The notes: generated from the letters alone by a model not told the origin. Counted from the first letter of the stretch, positions 51,516 through 61,472 are shown. The stretch is 64,000 nt of DNA from an uncultured Eubacterium sp. (GCA_958446835.1 CAUCXT010000002.1:62001-126000), one strand, 5' to 3'. Numbers and translations: made by a program.

Positions 51516-53783
51516 ATGGAGCGTTTTAAGGGTTACGTTAATAAAATTGTATATCGCAATGAGGACAATGGCTACACCGTGTTTGAGCTTAGCGTCGATG
51601 ATGACGATGATCTTACATGTGTGGGTACGATTCCATATCTCACGGAGGGTGAGTTTGTCGAGGTCACAGGTGATTACACGGAACATGCGGTGTATGGCCA
51701 GCAGCTCAAGGTAGACACATGTGAGGACATTCCGCCTGAAGATGAGAAGTCGGTTGAGAGATACCTTGCTTCAGGAGCGGTAAAGGGAATCGGGGCAGCA
51801 TTAGCTTCACGTATTGTGCGCAGGTTCAAGGCAGATACGCTTAGAATTATAGAACAGGAGCCGGAAAGACTTTCTGAGATTAAGGGAATCAGCCCAAGGA
51901 TGGCGGCGGAGATATCGGACAGCGTCACCGCAAAGAGAGACATGAGAAATGCGATGATGTTTCTGCAGGACTATGGAATCTCGATGGCCCTTGCGGTGAA
52001 GATTTACAACCAGTATGGTGCAAGTGTTTACACCATACTAAGGGAAAATCCGTACAGGCTTGCGGATGATATATCCGGTGTTGGATTTAAGATTGCCGAT
52101 GAGATAGCAAGAAAGGCAGGAATAGCTGCCGATTCGGATTTTAGAATAAAGAGCGGAATTATGTACACGCTCCTTCAGGCAGCAGGCAATGGACATATAT
52201 ATCTTCCGTTTGATGAACTGATACAGCAGCTTAGAATCCTGCTTGATGCACAGATTGAAGATATAGACAGACAGCTTGTTGAACTGTCGATAGACAAAAA
52301 GATTGTTGTGAAGGAGCTGCCATATAATTCGGAAAATTCGTTTGAGGATACACCACAGGATGAGGCGAAGGTAGAAAGTCGGCGCATAATATATGGTGCA
52401 TCCTATTATTATATGGAAATGGCGGTGGCGTATGCCCTGAAAGCACTGGATGTAAGAGTTAAAGCTGATGAGAAGAAGACTCTGGACAGGATACACCGCA
52501 TTGAAAAGGAAGAAAAGATTGAACTTGATGACATGCAGAGGAATGCAGTCATGCAGGCGGTATCATCAGGATTGCTTATTGTGACCGGAGGACCGGGAAC
52601 AGGAAAAACAACAACTATCAATACCATCATAAGATACTTTGAGAGTGAGGGCATGGAGATCCGCCTTGCAGCACCTACGGGGAGGGCGGCGAAGCGCATG
52701 ACGGAGGCTACAGGCTGTGAGGCACAGACTATTCATAGAATGTTAGAACTGTCAGGCGCACCGGAGGATGATAAGAATGTAAGCTTTATGAGAAATGAGG
52801 AGAATCCCATAGACGCCGATGTCATAATAATTGATGAGATGTCCATGGTCGATATTTTCCTTATGAACAGTCTTTTAAAGGCGGTTACCGCAGGAACGAG
52901 ACTTATTCTTGTGGGGGACGTCAATCAGCTTCCGTCCGTTGGCCCCGGAAATGTATTGAGGGATATCATTGATTCGGAATGTTTTACGGTTGTTAAGCTC
53001 ACAAAGATATTCAGACAGGCGCAGGAGAGCGATATAATAGTCAATGCCCATAAGATAAATGACGGAGAGCGTTTCCCGATAGGACCATCGAGCAAGGACT
53101 TTATATTTATAAAAAGGGAAGATGCGAACAATGTATTAGGTGCAATGATAGCGCTTGTTGCACAGAAGCTTCCTAAGTATGTTGATGCCAAAATATTCGA
53201 CATTCAGGTGCTAACCCCTACAAGAAAAGGACTTCTTGGGGTTGAGAGGCTTAATATGGTTCTTCAGGAGTACCTTAATCCAAAAGATTCCTCCAAGCAG
53301 GAAAAGGAGACAGCCGGTGCGTTGTTTCGCGAGGGCGATAAGGTAATGCAGATAAAGAACAATTATCAGCTTGAATGGGAGACAAGAGGAAAGAATGGCA
53401 TACCCGTTGACCATGGCATGGGGGTGTTTAATGGTGACATGGGCGTCATTGACAATATCAACTTTTTCACGGAAAAGGTGACGGTTAAGTTCGAGGATGA
53501 CAGGTATGTTGAGTATCCGTTCAAGCAGCTTGACGAACTTGAGCTTGCTTATGCAGTGACAGTCCACAAGTCACAGGGAAGTGAGTACCCGGCTGTGGTA
53601 ATACCGCTTCTCTCGGGACCGCGAATGCTTATGAACCGTAATATACTCTATACAGCAGTGACAAGAGCGAGAAAGTGTGTATGTATCGTTGGAACTGAAG
53701 AGGTATTCTATGGAATGGTTGACAATGCTAACGAACAGAAACGTTATTCGACACTTGCACAGAGGATTAGAGAATGCGTTTGA
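51516..53783 (+). CDS. recD2: RecD2-type ATP-dependent DNA helicase
   Basis: A 755-residue SF1B helicase. The N-terminal extension typical of RecD2 holds helix-hairpin-helix repeats (SGAVKGIGAALASRI, IKGISPRMAAEI), followed by motor domains: Walker A GGPGTGKTTT (about 351-360), DEMSMVD, GDVNQLPSVGPG, QVLTPTRKG, and the C-terminal LAYAVTVHKSQGSEYP. It unwinds DNA 5' to 3'. The gene sits within the flagellar transcription unit, 17 bases after flgJ, and its end overlaps comFC; in Bacillus this place before comFC is held by comFA/FB. Confidence 0.94.
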   Translation: MERFKGYVNKIVYRNEDNGYTVFELSVDDDDDLTCVGTIPYLTEGEFVEVTGDYTEHAVYGQQLKVDTCEDIPPEDEKSVERYLASGAVKGIGAALASRIVRRFKADTLRIIEQEPERLSEIKGISPRMAAEISDSVTAKRDMRNAMMFLQDYGISMALAVKIYNQYGASVYTILRENPYRLADDISGVGFKIADEIARKAGIAADSDFRIKSGIMYTLLQAAGNGHIYLPFDELIQQLRILLDAQIEDIDRQLVELSIDKKIVVKELPYNSENSFEDTPQDEAKVESRRIIYGASYYYMEMAVAYALKALDVRVKADEKKTLDRIHRIEKEEKIELDDMQRNAVMQAVSSGLLIVTGGPGTGKTTTINTIIRYFESEGMEIRLAAPTGRAAKRMTEATGCEAQTIHRMLELSGAPEDDKNVSFMRNEENPIDADVIIIDEMSMVDIFLMNSLLKAVTAGTRLILVGDVNQLPSVGPGNVLRDIIDSECFTVVKLTKIFRQAQESDIIVNAHKINDGERFPIGPSSKDFIFIKREDANNVLGAMIALVAQKLPKYVDAKIFDIQVLTPTRKGLLGVERLNMVLQEYLNPKDSSKQEKETAGALFREGDKVMQIKNNYQLEWETRGKNGIPVDHGMGVFNGDMGVIDNINFFTEKVTVKFEDDRYVEYPFKQLDELELAYAVTVHKSQGSEYPAVVIPLLSGPRMLMNRNILYTAVTRARKCVCIVGTEEVFYGMVDNANEQKRYSTLAQRIRECV

Positions 53784-54468
53784 GACGATTTATCCGCCGA
53801 GGTGTCCGATATGTGAACAGCTTGTTGAGTCGAGAGGGATGGCATGTGATGACTGCCTGTCACGACTTAAGTACATAGTTTCACCATTTTGCATGGTATG
53901 TGGGAAGCAGTTGGATGATGAGCTGCGTGATGTATGTGAGGACTGTGCTAAGAAGAGGCATTATTTCATAAGAGGTGTTGCGGCATTTTCATATACCAAG
54001 GAAATCAAGCAGTCCATGTACAGATTTAAGTATGACGGACAGCGGGAGTATGCACTCTTTTATGCAGAGATGTTGTATAAACTAAAGGGTCATATAATAG
54101 CGAGCTGGAAACCACAGGTCATAATACCTGTCCCACTTCATGCGGGACGTTACAGAAAGAGGGGGTATAATCAGGCAGCACTGGTGGCATACAGGCTTGG
54201 AGAACTTATGAATATACCGGTTGATGAGACTCTGCTTGTGAGAACAAAGAATACCCTGCCACAGAAAGCTCTAAATGACAGGGAGAGGTCAAAAAATATA
54301 AAAAATGCTTTTCATACAGCACCTGATATAGTAAAATATAAGAGGATATTGTTGGTGGATGACATATATACCACCGGTGCAACACTTGATGAATGTTCAC
54401 AGGTAATTAAAGCTGTCCACAGTGCGGACATATATTTTGCCGCGGTATGCGTGGGGCGCGGTTTTTGA
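53710..54468 (+). CDS. comFC: ComF family phosphoribosyltransferase-like protein ComFC
   Basis: A 252-residue protein: an N-terminal zinc ribbon with four CxxC-type pairs (PPRCPICEQL, GMACDDCLS, FCMVCGK, VCEDCAK) and a phosphoribosyltransferase fold with LLVDDIYTTGATLDECSQ (about 215-232). ComFC acts in DNA uptake or recombination in competent cells. It overlaps recD2 by 74 bases; ATG 53710 is preceded by GAAGAGG, whereas 53677 has none. Its place before yvyF and flgM is the same as in Bacillus. Confidence 0.9.
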   Translation: MEWLTMLTNRNVIRHLHRGLENAFETIYPPRCPICEQLVESRGMACDDCLSRLKYIVSPFCMVCGKQLDDELRDVCEDCAKKRHYFIRGVAAFSYTKEIKQSMYRFKYDGQREYALFYAEMLYKLKGHIIASWKPQVIIPVPLHAGRYRKRGYNQAALVAYRLGELMNIPVDETLLVRTKNTLPQKALNDRERSKNIKNAFHTAPDIVKYKRILLVDDIYTTGATLDECSQVIKAVHSADIYFAAVCVGRGF

Positions 54469-54556
54469 TACCGGGATTAATGCGACAGGCACGAAAATGT
54501 AAATAAGTATGATTTGGATAATATAGAACTATTTTTAAGGATGGAGGCGTTTTCTA

Positions 54557-54961
54557 ATGGAGATAAGAAATTGCAGGGCATGCGGAAGAATGTTCAGTTA
54601 TATTGAAGGGGGAAGCTTTCTGTGTCCGGCTTGTCAGGCTGAGCTTGAGGATAAGTTTCAGGTTGCCAAGAAGTACATAAGAGAGAATGTAGGAGCCAGT
54701 ATTCAGGAAGTTGCTGAAGCGGCAGATGTCAGTGTGAAGCAGATTGAGAAGTGGATACGTGAGGAGAGGCTTGCATTTGCCGATGACTCACCGGTAGGAA
54801 TAGCATGCGAGAAGTGCGGCAAGATGATACGCTCCGGAAGATTCTGTGATGCATGTAAGTCCAGCATGGCTTCTAATTTTTCAGATTTATATGAGAAGCC
54901 TAAGAAGGTTGAGCCACCTGTGAGGAAGGAAGCGAAGGAGAACAAGATGCGTTTCCTGTAG
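54557..54961 (+). CDS. yvyF: Flagellar operon protein YvyF
   Basis: A 134-residue protein with an N-terminal zinc ribbon (NCRACGRMF...LCPACQAEL), a central helix-turn-helix-like part (SIQEVAEAADVSVKQIEKWI) and a second zinc ribbon (CEKCGKMI...CDACKSS). The same architecture and position mark YvyF, between comFC and flgM. Its molecular role is not settled. AAGGATGGAGG before ATG. Confidence 0.9.
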   Translation: MEIRNCRACGRMFSYIEGGSFLCPACQAELEDKFQVAKKYIRENVGASIQEVAEAADVSVKQIEKWIREERLAFADDSPVGIACEKCGKMIRSGRFCDACKSSMASNFSDLYEKPKKVEPPVRKEAKENKMRFL

Positions 54962-55107
54962 GACGACTGTCGGCAACGACAAGTGAAACATTGTTCGTGA
55001 ATGTTTGCCCTGCATTCGGTTCATGCATGTGCAGAAGAACATTGCGGATATTCATAAAAGTTAAATTGATTAACTTAGAGGATTTTGACTTTTTTTTCAA
55101 ATTTCTC

Positions 55108-55134
55108 TAAGTTTTTTTTGTTGTAATCCGATAC
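55108..55134 (+). promoter_or_regulatory. SigD (sigma 28)-type promoter of the flgM operon
   Basis: TAAG (55108-55111), a 15-base spacer, TCCGATAC (55127-55134), against the consensus TAAA-N15-GCCGATAT. flgM has a SigD promoter in Bacillus as well. Confidence 0.7.
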
Positions 55135-55179
55135 ATAATACAGAACATAGATTATTACATGATAGAAATGAGGGATATT

Positions 55180-55461
55180 ATGCGAATAGATGCCTATAAT
55201 CAGGTCAGTATGGTATATGCTGCGGCAGGTAAGACACAGGCTAAGAAGACTGCGAAGACATCGGGATCTGAGGATAAGCTTGAGATTTCACAGTTAGGCA
55301 GGGATTACCAGGTGGCGAAGGCAGCAGTGGCACAGGCAGACGATGTCAGGGAGGACAGAGTTGCTGAGGTTAAGGCTAAGTATGAGGCCGGAAGATATGA
55401 TGTATCTGCGAATAAGCTGGCAGCTAAGCTTATGGAGAAGTATAACACGATTACGTTTTAG
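55180..55461 (+). CDS. flgM: Anti-sigma-28 factor FlgM
   Basis: A 93-residue FlgM: disordered Ala/Lys-rich N-terminal half and a helical C-terminal sigma-binding region (VAQADDVREDRVAEVKAKYE, AGRYDVSANKLAAKLMEKY). It holds SigD inactive until the hook is complete. ATG 55180 preferred over the in-frame ATG 55159; GAGGG precedes it. First gene of the flgM-flgN-flgK-flgK-flgL run behind a SigD-type promoter, which gives the usual feedback. Confidence 0.88.
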   Translation: MRIDAYNQVSMVYAAAGKTQAKKTAKTSGSEDKLEISQLGRDYQVAKAAVAQADDVREDRVAEVKAKYEAGRYDVSANKLAAKLMEKYNTITF

Positions 55462-55478
55462 AAGGGGTGACCGGATAA

Positions 55479-55994
55479 GTGGCCAGTCTGATAGATATAT
55501 TGATAGACACTTTGGAAAAAGAGAATAAGGAATATGAGAGTCTTTTAGAGCTTGGACTTGAGAAGACGGGTATTATTATCCGGAACGATGTCGATGAGCT
55601 TTCAAGGATGGTAGAGAAGGAACAGCTTGTGGTGGAAAGAATCATAGCGCTGGAAAAAAAGAGAACAGAAGCATCGAACGATATTGCAGATGTTCTTAAC
55701 AAGGATGTTAAGACCTTGACTCTCACAAGACTGATAGAGCTGCTGAGCTCACAGCCTAAGGAGAGGGACGCGCTAGCTTCTATTCATGACAGGCTTTCTT
55801 TGACTATGAAGAGAATGGTTGATGTCAATGAGCGCAACAAGGCACTCCTTGATGAATCTATGGATATGCTCAGGTTTGAGATGAATATTTTACAGAGCAT
55901 GAGACATGGACCTGAAACGAATAATTATGGAAGGGATGCGTATATAAGCAATAACTACGCACTTCCTGATACGAAATTTGACAAGAAGCAATAA
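55479..55994 (+). CDS. flgN: Flagellar export chaperone FlgN
   Basis: A 171-residue, wholly helical protein of the FlgN family (LIDILIDTLEKENKEYESLL, EKEQLVVERIIALEKKR, MRFEMNILQSMRHGP-like end). FlgN keeps FlgK and FlgL export-competent; those genes follow at once. The start is GTG 55479 behind AAGGGGTGA. Confidence 0.88.
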   Translation: MASLIDILIDTLEKENKEYESLLELGLEKTGIIIRNDVDELSRMVEKEQLVVERIIALEKKRTEASNDIADVLNKDVKTLTLTRLIELLSSQPKERDALASIHDRLSLTMKRMVDVNERNKALLDESMDMLRFEMNILQSMRHGPETNNYGRDAYISNNYALPDTKFDKKQ

Positions 55995-56021
55995 TTTGCC
56001 GGGAAATGGAGAATTTATTTT

Positions 56022-57791
56022 ATGGCTAATATGTCAGCTTTATACATTGGTCTGTCTGGTCTGACCAACAGCTCTAATGCACTTAATACAACCGCCAATA
56101 ATATGGCGAATGTCAATACCAAGGGATATGTAAGACAACAGGTTGTCTTTTCGGATACACAGTACAATGTCCTGAACAGATTTGCAACTGCTACTCTTCA
56201 GAGAGGAAACGGTGTCACAATACAGCAGGTATCTCATGTCAGGGATATACTTCTGGATGAAGCGTACCGAAGAGAGAACGGAAGATACGGATTCTATGAT
56301 AAGCTTACGAATGCAACCGATGAGATACAGACACAGCTTGGCGAACTCAACGGAATATCATACCAGAATTCAATATCGGATCTTTTAGCTGCGATCAACG
56401 AAGTTGCCAAGACACCTGATGATAACACGGCAAGGGCTGCACTTGTACAGAGTGCTATCAGTTTCTTAGACCGTTCACAGTCAATTTACAAGGGACTTGT
56501 AAGCTATCAGGATAGCCTTAATACGGAGATTGCCAGCGTAACGAACAGGATAAATGAGATAGGAGAGAGAATACAGTATCTCAACAGCCAGATATCCGTC
56601 ATTGAGAGTGGTGTCGAGACCGCGATGACACTGAGGGATGAGAGAGACCTTCTTCTTGATGAGCTGTCTGGATACGTCAAGATAGACTACAGCGAGGATG
56701 CCAATCATGTTGTGACTGTAATGATGGAGGGCAATTTCTTCTGCGATGGGCTCAGTGTATCACACCTTGGACTCAACACTATAGAGGGAACTTCATTCTA
56801 TGTCCCTGTATGGAGTGAGATGAAGGATACTCCGCTTTACAATATGGAACTTACGATGTCCACATCTAAGAATACGGATATTGGTTCACTAAAAGGACTT
56901 TTAGCAGCGAGAGGAACAATATCACCTACTTACGCAAATATGACGGCACCTGCTCAGGTAGTGACACAGAAGCCGGACAGGGCAGACTATGGAAGTGATG
57001 AAGATTATAATGCGGCAGTAGCGGCATATACAACATACAGAGACTATCAGAGCTTTATGAGCTGTAAGGATTACTCGGTTATGGCAAGAAGCATAGCTAA
57101 TTTTGACAAGATGGTTAACAACATCGTGGAACAGATTAACAATGTGCTCAGCCCAATGAAGGATGCTACAGTTACATACGTTGATGATAACGGTAACACG
57201 GTTACATATACGGGCAAGATACTTGACATGGATAAGACAGACTATGGCAAGGATGCCAACAGGACACCGGGAACAGAACTTTTTTCAAGAAAGTACACCG
57301 ACAGATACAAGGAGGTTACAGGAACGGATGGACAGACATATTACATCTACAATACCGAGAATGAGCTTGGTATGGATTCCATCTACACTATAGCCAATAT
57401 TGAAATCAATCCCGATGTACTCTATGATTTCTCGGTTTTACCGCTCAGCCAGCAGGATGGCAAGGTGGACTATGACAGGGCTAAGGAGTTGACAGCACTC
57501 TTTTCCCAGAAGAGCATGTTCTACAGGGAAGGCAGCGAGAGCCTTACATTTGAGCAGTTCTATGAGGCACTGGTAGATGATGTCGGAAGTGAGGGCATGG
57601 TCTATGAGAGCATGGTTGCCAATCAGGATGATTTGAGCAGCGGACTTGACAATGGAAGACAAGAGGTTATGGGCGTTTCATCGGACGAGGAGCTTACGAA
57701 TATGATACGTTATCAGCAGGCATACAATGCTGCGTCAAGATACATTAACGTGATAACTACCATGATGGATACCGTAATACAGATGATATAG
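56022..57791 (+). CDS. flgK: Flagellar hook-associated protein FlgK (first copy)
   Basis: A 589-residue HAP1: N-terminal axial motif (GLSGLTNSSNALNTTANNMA, then NVNTKGYVRQQ) and C-terminal helix (SSDEELTNMIRYQQAYNAAS, ITTMMDTVIQ). It forms the first hook-filament junction zone. Between them lies a larger, Tyr/Asp-rich middle part (about 320-470) that the second copy lacks. TGGAGA precedes ATG. A second flgK follows directly. Confidence 0.92.
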   Translation: MANMSALYIGLSGLTNSSNALNTTANNMANVNTKGYVRQQVVFSDTQYNVLNRFATATLQRGNGVTIQQVSHVRDILLDEAYRRENGRYGFYDKLTNATDEIQTQLGELNGISYQNSISDLLAAINEVAKTPDDNTARAALVQSAISFLDRSQSIYKGLVSYQDSLNTEIASVTNRINEIGERIQYLNSQISVIESGVETAMTLRDERDLLLDELSGYVKIDYSEDANHVVTVMMEGNFFCDGLSVSHLGLNTIEGTSFYVPVWSEMKDTPLYNMELTMSTSKNTDIGSLKGLLAARGTISPTYANMTAPAQVVTQKPDRADYGSDEDYNAAVAAYTTYRDYQSFMSCKDYSVMARSIANFDKMVNNIVEQINNVLSPMKDATVTYVDDNGNTVTYTGKILDMDKTDYGKDANRTPGTELFSRKYTDRYKEVTGTDGQTYYIYNTENELGMDSIYTIANIEINPDVLYDFSVLPLSQQDGKVDYDRAKELTALFSQKSMFYREGSESLTFEQFYEALVDDVGSEGMVYESMVANQDDLSSGLDNGRQEVMGVSSDEELTNMIRYQQAYNAASRYINVITTMMDTVIQMI

Positions 57792-57832
57792 AAAGATAAT
57801 TAATCAAGGTAGTTTATTTATGGAGGAACAAT

Positions 57833-59374
57833 ATGCCAAATACATTTTTCGGAATGACAATCGGTGCGTCGGGACTGTTTGCAAGCAATGCGGCAATCAA
57901 TACCACGGCGCACAATATATCGAATATCAATACTAAGGGCTACACACGCCAGTCTGTCACACAGGAGGCAAGCTTCGCGATAAGAGTGTATAAGCCTTAT
58001 GGAGCAGTAGGAACGGGTGTTGCCATGGTTGATATATCACAGGCAAGAAGCCAGTACTACGATGAGAGATACAGACACAACAATGCGCAGTGCGGTCAGT
58101 ATGAGAATCTTCAGACATATTCGGAGCTTGTTCAGACATATCTTGATGAGTTCAATACGGATGGATTTATCACAGAATACAATAATCTCTTTAAGACGAT
58201 AGATGCACTTAAGTCCGATCCCAGCAGTGAAGTCAAGAGGGGACAGATGCTCAGCTATCTTTCAAGTGTCTGCAATTATTTTAATACATTATCGACCAAT
58301 ATGCAGAACACTCAGAACGATATCAATGAGGAGATTAAGTCATCTGTATCTTCCATCAATACGATGGCGGAGCAGATAGCCTCACTCAACAAGCAGATTA
58401 ACACAATCGAGGCTTCAGGCGGTACTGCCAATGACCTCAGAGATACGAGAAACTTAATCGTTGACCAGTTATCATACTATGCTGATGTGACAGTGAGCGA
58501 GCGTGAGATTGGAAATGGTGTCACAGATTTTACAGTTACCTTCAATGGACAGAATATCGTAACCGGATACACCTATGATACATTGCAGTGCGTTGCAAGG
58601 GAGACCGACAACAAGAGAAATGCAAGTGATGTGGAAGGTCTTTATGACATCAAGTGGAGCAACGGCAATCCGTACAACCCTTATGAGGAGAACGGAAGAG
58701 GCAGTCTCAAGGCACTGTTCGATATGAGAGACGGATGTAATGATTCCTACGAGAGAGTGCAGACGGATGCCAACGGAAATCAGTCACTTGAGATAGTGGT
58801 TGATTCCTACAGGAATCCTTCCTACAAGGGAATTCCATATTATCAGTCACAGTTGAACCGCTTCGTGACAACGCTTGCTAAGGAATTCAATGATATAATC
58901 ACCAACGGACAGTTAGCGGACGGAACGATGAATACAGAGAAGCTTCTTGTATCGAAGTATGACAGCAATTCTTATGTGACGGCAGGAAATATAAGTGTAA
59001 ATGCCGATATGATAAGTGATCTGTCAAATTTCCCTGTATCATACGATGTGTCACGCGGCGAGAATCCTGATATGGCAAACGATTTATATGCACTTAAGGA
59101 CAAGGTGACAATCAAGAGTGGAACCTTCTGGGATTTCCTTTCCTCAATGGTATCTGAGATATCGGTAGATACCAAGAGAGCAACGAGCTTCAGCACGAAC
59201 TACAATAATGTTAAGGGCGCTATAGAGACACAGCGCACATCCATATCGGGAGTTGATGAGGATGAGGAGGGCGTTGACCTTGTAAAATACCAGCACGCCT
59301 ATGACCTTTCCTCAAAGGTTATCTCAGTCATGAACCAGATATACAATAAGCTTATAGAAGAGACCGGACTATAG
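57833..59374 (+). CDS. flgK: Flagellar hook-associated protein FlgK (second copy)
   Basis: A 513-residue HAP1-family protein with its own complete ends: GASGLFASNAAINTTAHNIS, NINTKGYTRQSV, and DEEGVDLVKYQHAYDLSSKV. It is shorter than the first copy and clearly diverged in the middle, so it is an old paralogue, not a recent duplication. It may form a second ring at the hook-filament junction or replace the first under some conditions. GGAGGA precedes ATG. Confidence 0.9.
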   Translation: MPNTFFGMTIGASGLFASNAAINTTAHNISNINTKGYTRQSVTQEASFAIRVYKPYGAVGTGVAMVDISQARSQYYDERYRHNNAQCGQYENLQTYSELVQTYLDEFNTDGFITEYNNLFKTIDALKSDPSSEVKRGQMLSYLSSVCNYFNTLSTNMQNTQNDINEEIKSSVSSINTMAEQIASLNKQINTIEASGGTANDLRDTRNLIVDQLSYYADVTVSEREIGNGVTDFTVTFNGQNIVTGYTYDTLQCVARETDNKRNASDVEGLYDIKWSNGNPYNPYEENGRGSLKALFDMRDGCNDSYERVQTDANGNQSLEIVVDSYRNPSYKGIPYYQSQLNRFVTTLAKEFNDIITNGQLADGTMNTEKLLVSKYDSNSYVTAGNISVNADMISDLSNFPVSYDVSRGENPDMANDLYALKDKVTIKSGTFWDFLSSMVSEISVDTKRATSFSTNYNNVKGAIETQRTSISGVDEDEEGVDLVKYQHAYDLSSKVISVMNQIYNKLIEETGL

Positions 59375-59384
59375 GAGGTTTAAA

Positions 59385-60872
59385 ATGCGTATAACCAACA
59401 CAATGATGACTAATACGACAATGCGTAATGTCAACAAGTCGAAGAATAATTTATATACAACAGAGCAGCAGATGTCATCGCAGAAGAAGATATCCAAGCC
59501 GTCCGATGACCCTATCATAGCTATCAGAGCGCTCTCTCTCAGAACCAGCCTCACAGAGGTTGAACAGTACTTAAAGAAGAATGTTCCTGATGCAGATGCA
59601 TGGCTTACACTTACAGAGACATCGCTGAATAACATGGACGATATCTATACGGATATCATTAAGTACTGCACACAGGGCTCTACGGATTCCTATGAGACAA
59701 CCAACAGAAGCGCGATAATACAGAGTATACAGCAGTTGAGAGATGCGATGTATGCAGAGGGAAATGCGGACAGCTCAGGAAGATATATCTTTACAGGATA
59801 CAGAACGGACAGAGCACTCACCTTCCAGAACGATGCCGAGGTGGCAGGCCTGTCCTACAGGATTAAACAGAGCTTCAAGGGCTCTGATTTTACGACAACC
59901 AAGTATATGAAGAATGGTGTTGATATCAACAACGTAGCTTCAATAAAGGCCTCAGATACACCTGAGACACAGGAGGTGTACAGAATAAGGCTTGCCTATG
60001 ATGACTGTGCCTACGATGCGGCTGATGCGGCATCACTTCCTCAGATCACAGTTGACGGACAGGCCTACGCCGGTACAATACGGGCTGTGAGCACATCGGA
60101 GTTTGAAGCTATTATAACTGCCGGAAACCTTGCCGACAATACAGCATATTATGTGTACGATAAGGGCGAGCTGGTATTTTCTAAAGCTTCGCAGCAGGCA
60201 CTTGGCAATTCACAGATAGATATATCCTATCGCAAGGATTCATTTGCAAAGGGAGATATAAGACCTGAGCATTATTTTGATTGTGAGGATTTGACCAACG
60301 GACAGGTATATTCTATGTCAAGCAAGAGCGGTGATGACAGTCAGGATATAGAGTACACGATCAACTTCAGCCAGAACCTTAAGGTCAACTCACGCGCTAC
60401 GGATGTGCTCAGCTACAATATAGGAAGAGACTTAGATGACCTTGTAAACAGTCTTTCATCTGTTATGAATATTGAGGAAAAGATTTCCAGATTAAAGGAT
60501 ATGAAGAGTTCAGACATGTATGCGGGACAGACAGATGAGATTGAGTCTATGATAGAGGCGGCAAATAAGGAGCTTGATTATGCCAAGAACAATATGGAAG
60601 CGCTCTTTGCCAAGGGAATCACACAGATGAAGGGCTATCAGTCGACAGTAAACACTGAATTGTCCGATGTGGGAAGCCGTGAAGTAAGACTTACACTCAC
60701 TAAGACCAGACTTACACAGCAGCAGACTACCTTCAAGGAGCTCAAGTCCAAGAATGAGGATGTGGAGTTAGAGGATATCGCAGTTGACTTTGCTGCGGCG
60801 GAGACAGTGTACAATGCAGCAATCGCGACAGCTTCTAAGACAGTGAGACAGTCATTACTTGATTATCTGTAA
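59385..60872 (+). CDS. flgL: Flagellar hook-associated protein FlgL (HAP3)
   Basis: A 495-residue HAP3: N-terminus MRITNTMMTNTTMRNVNKSK and ISKPSDDPIIAIRALSLRTS, C-terminal LTKTRLTQQQTTFKELKSKNE and VYNAAIATASKTVRQSLLDY as in flagellin-like proteins. It links FlgK to the filament. Length exceeds the roughly 300 residues of Bacillus FlgL by an extended middle domain (about 150-350). TAGGAGGT lies ten bases after the second flgK. Confidence 0.93.
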   Translation: MRITNTMMTNTTMRNVNKSKNNLYTTEQQMSSQKKISKPSDDPIIAIRALSLRTSLTEVEQYLKKNVPDADAWLTLTETSLNNMDDIYTDIIKYCTQGSTDSYETTNRSAIIQSIQQLRDAMYAEGNADSSGRYIFTGYRTDRALTFQNDAEVAGLSYRIKQSFKGSDFTTTKYMKNGVDINNVASIKASDTPETQEVYRIRLAYDDCAYDAADAASLPQITVDGQAYAGTIRAVSTSEFEAIITAGNLADNTAYYVYDKGELVFSKASQQALGNSQIDISYRKDSFAKGDIRPEHYFDCEDLTNGQVYSMSSKSGDDSQDIEYTINFSQNLKVNSRATDVLSYNIGRDLDDLVNSLSSVMNIEEKISRLKDMKSSDMYAGQTDEIESMIEAANKELDYAKNNMEALFAKGITQMKGYQSTVNTELSDVGSREVRLTLTKTRLTQQQTTFKELKSKNEDVELEDIAVDFAAAETVYNAAIATASKTVRQSLLDYL

Positions 60873-60902
60873 AGAATAATATGCTAAGACAGGCGTGCGG
60901 GG

Positions 60903-60939
60903 ATGTGCATACGATAATTACAGTATTTAGTATGCACAT
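60903..60939 (+). promoter_or_regulatory. Perfect inverted repeat between flgL and fliW
   Basis: ATGTGCATAC (60903-60912) pairs with GTATGCACAT (60930-60939) around a 17-base loop. No T run. It lies 80 bases before fliW and may be a processing or protein-binding site. Confidence 0.55.
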
Positions 60940-61016
60940 TCTTATGTATGCGGATGGTTTAACATCAAATCGGGAGCGGAGCTTCTGTATCTGATATAAG
61001 GAGAAGGAGAGAGTAC

Positions 61017-61472
61017 ATGAAGGTTAATACAAGATTATTTGGGGATATAGAGGTCGCTGAGGACAGGATAATCACATTTACTCAGGGCTTGATGGGTTTT
61101 GAAGAGTATACAAGATATACATTGATATATAATTCTGAGAAAAAGGGCAGAATTATGTGGCTGCAGTGCCTTGATGAGCCACAGCTTGCATTCACTGTCA
61201 TCGACCCTATGAAGGTTGTGGCAGAGTATAATCCGGTTGTGGACGATGAATGGCTTGCCCAGCTGGGAGAGGTGGAGTCGGAGGGAGATTATTTCCTGCT
61301 GTCTGTTGTGACGGTTCCGTCCGATCTTACCAAGATGACAGCTAACTTGAAGGCACCGATTGTCATCAATATGAATACGAAGAAAGCATGCCAGCTTATC
61401 GTGAACAACGATGATTATGAGGTTCGTTACAATGTGTATGATTATATTAAGAAGATGAAGGAGGAGAACTAA
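61017..61472 (+). CDS. fliW: Flagellar assembly factor FliW
   Basis: A 151-residue FliW: MKVNTRLFGDIEVAEDRIIT, FTQGLMGFEEYTRYTLI, and the typical VTVPSDLTKMTANLKAPIVIN. FliW binds free flagellin and, when flagellin is exported, sequesters CsrA. AAGGAGAAGGAG precedes ATG. csrA overlaps its stop by one base (TAATG), keeping the two proteins balanced. Confidence 0.95.
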   Translation: MKVNTRLFGDIEVAEDRIITFTQGLMGFEEYTRYTLIYNSEKKGRIMWLQCLDEPQLAFTVIDPMKVVAEYNPVVDDEWLAQLGEVESEGDYFLLSVVTVPSDLTKMTANLKAPIVINMNTKKACQLIVNNDDYEVRYNVYDYIKKMKEEN

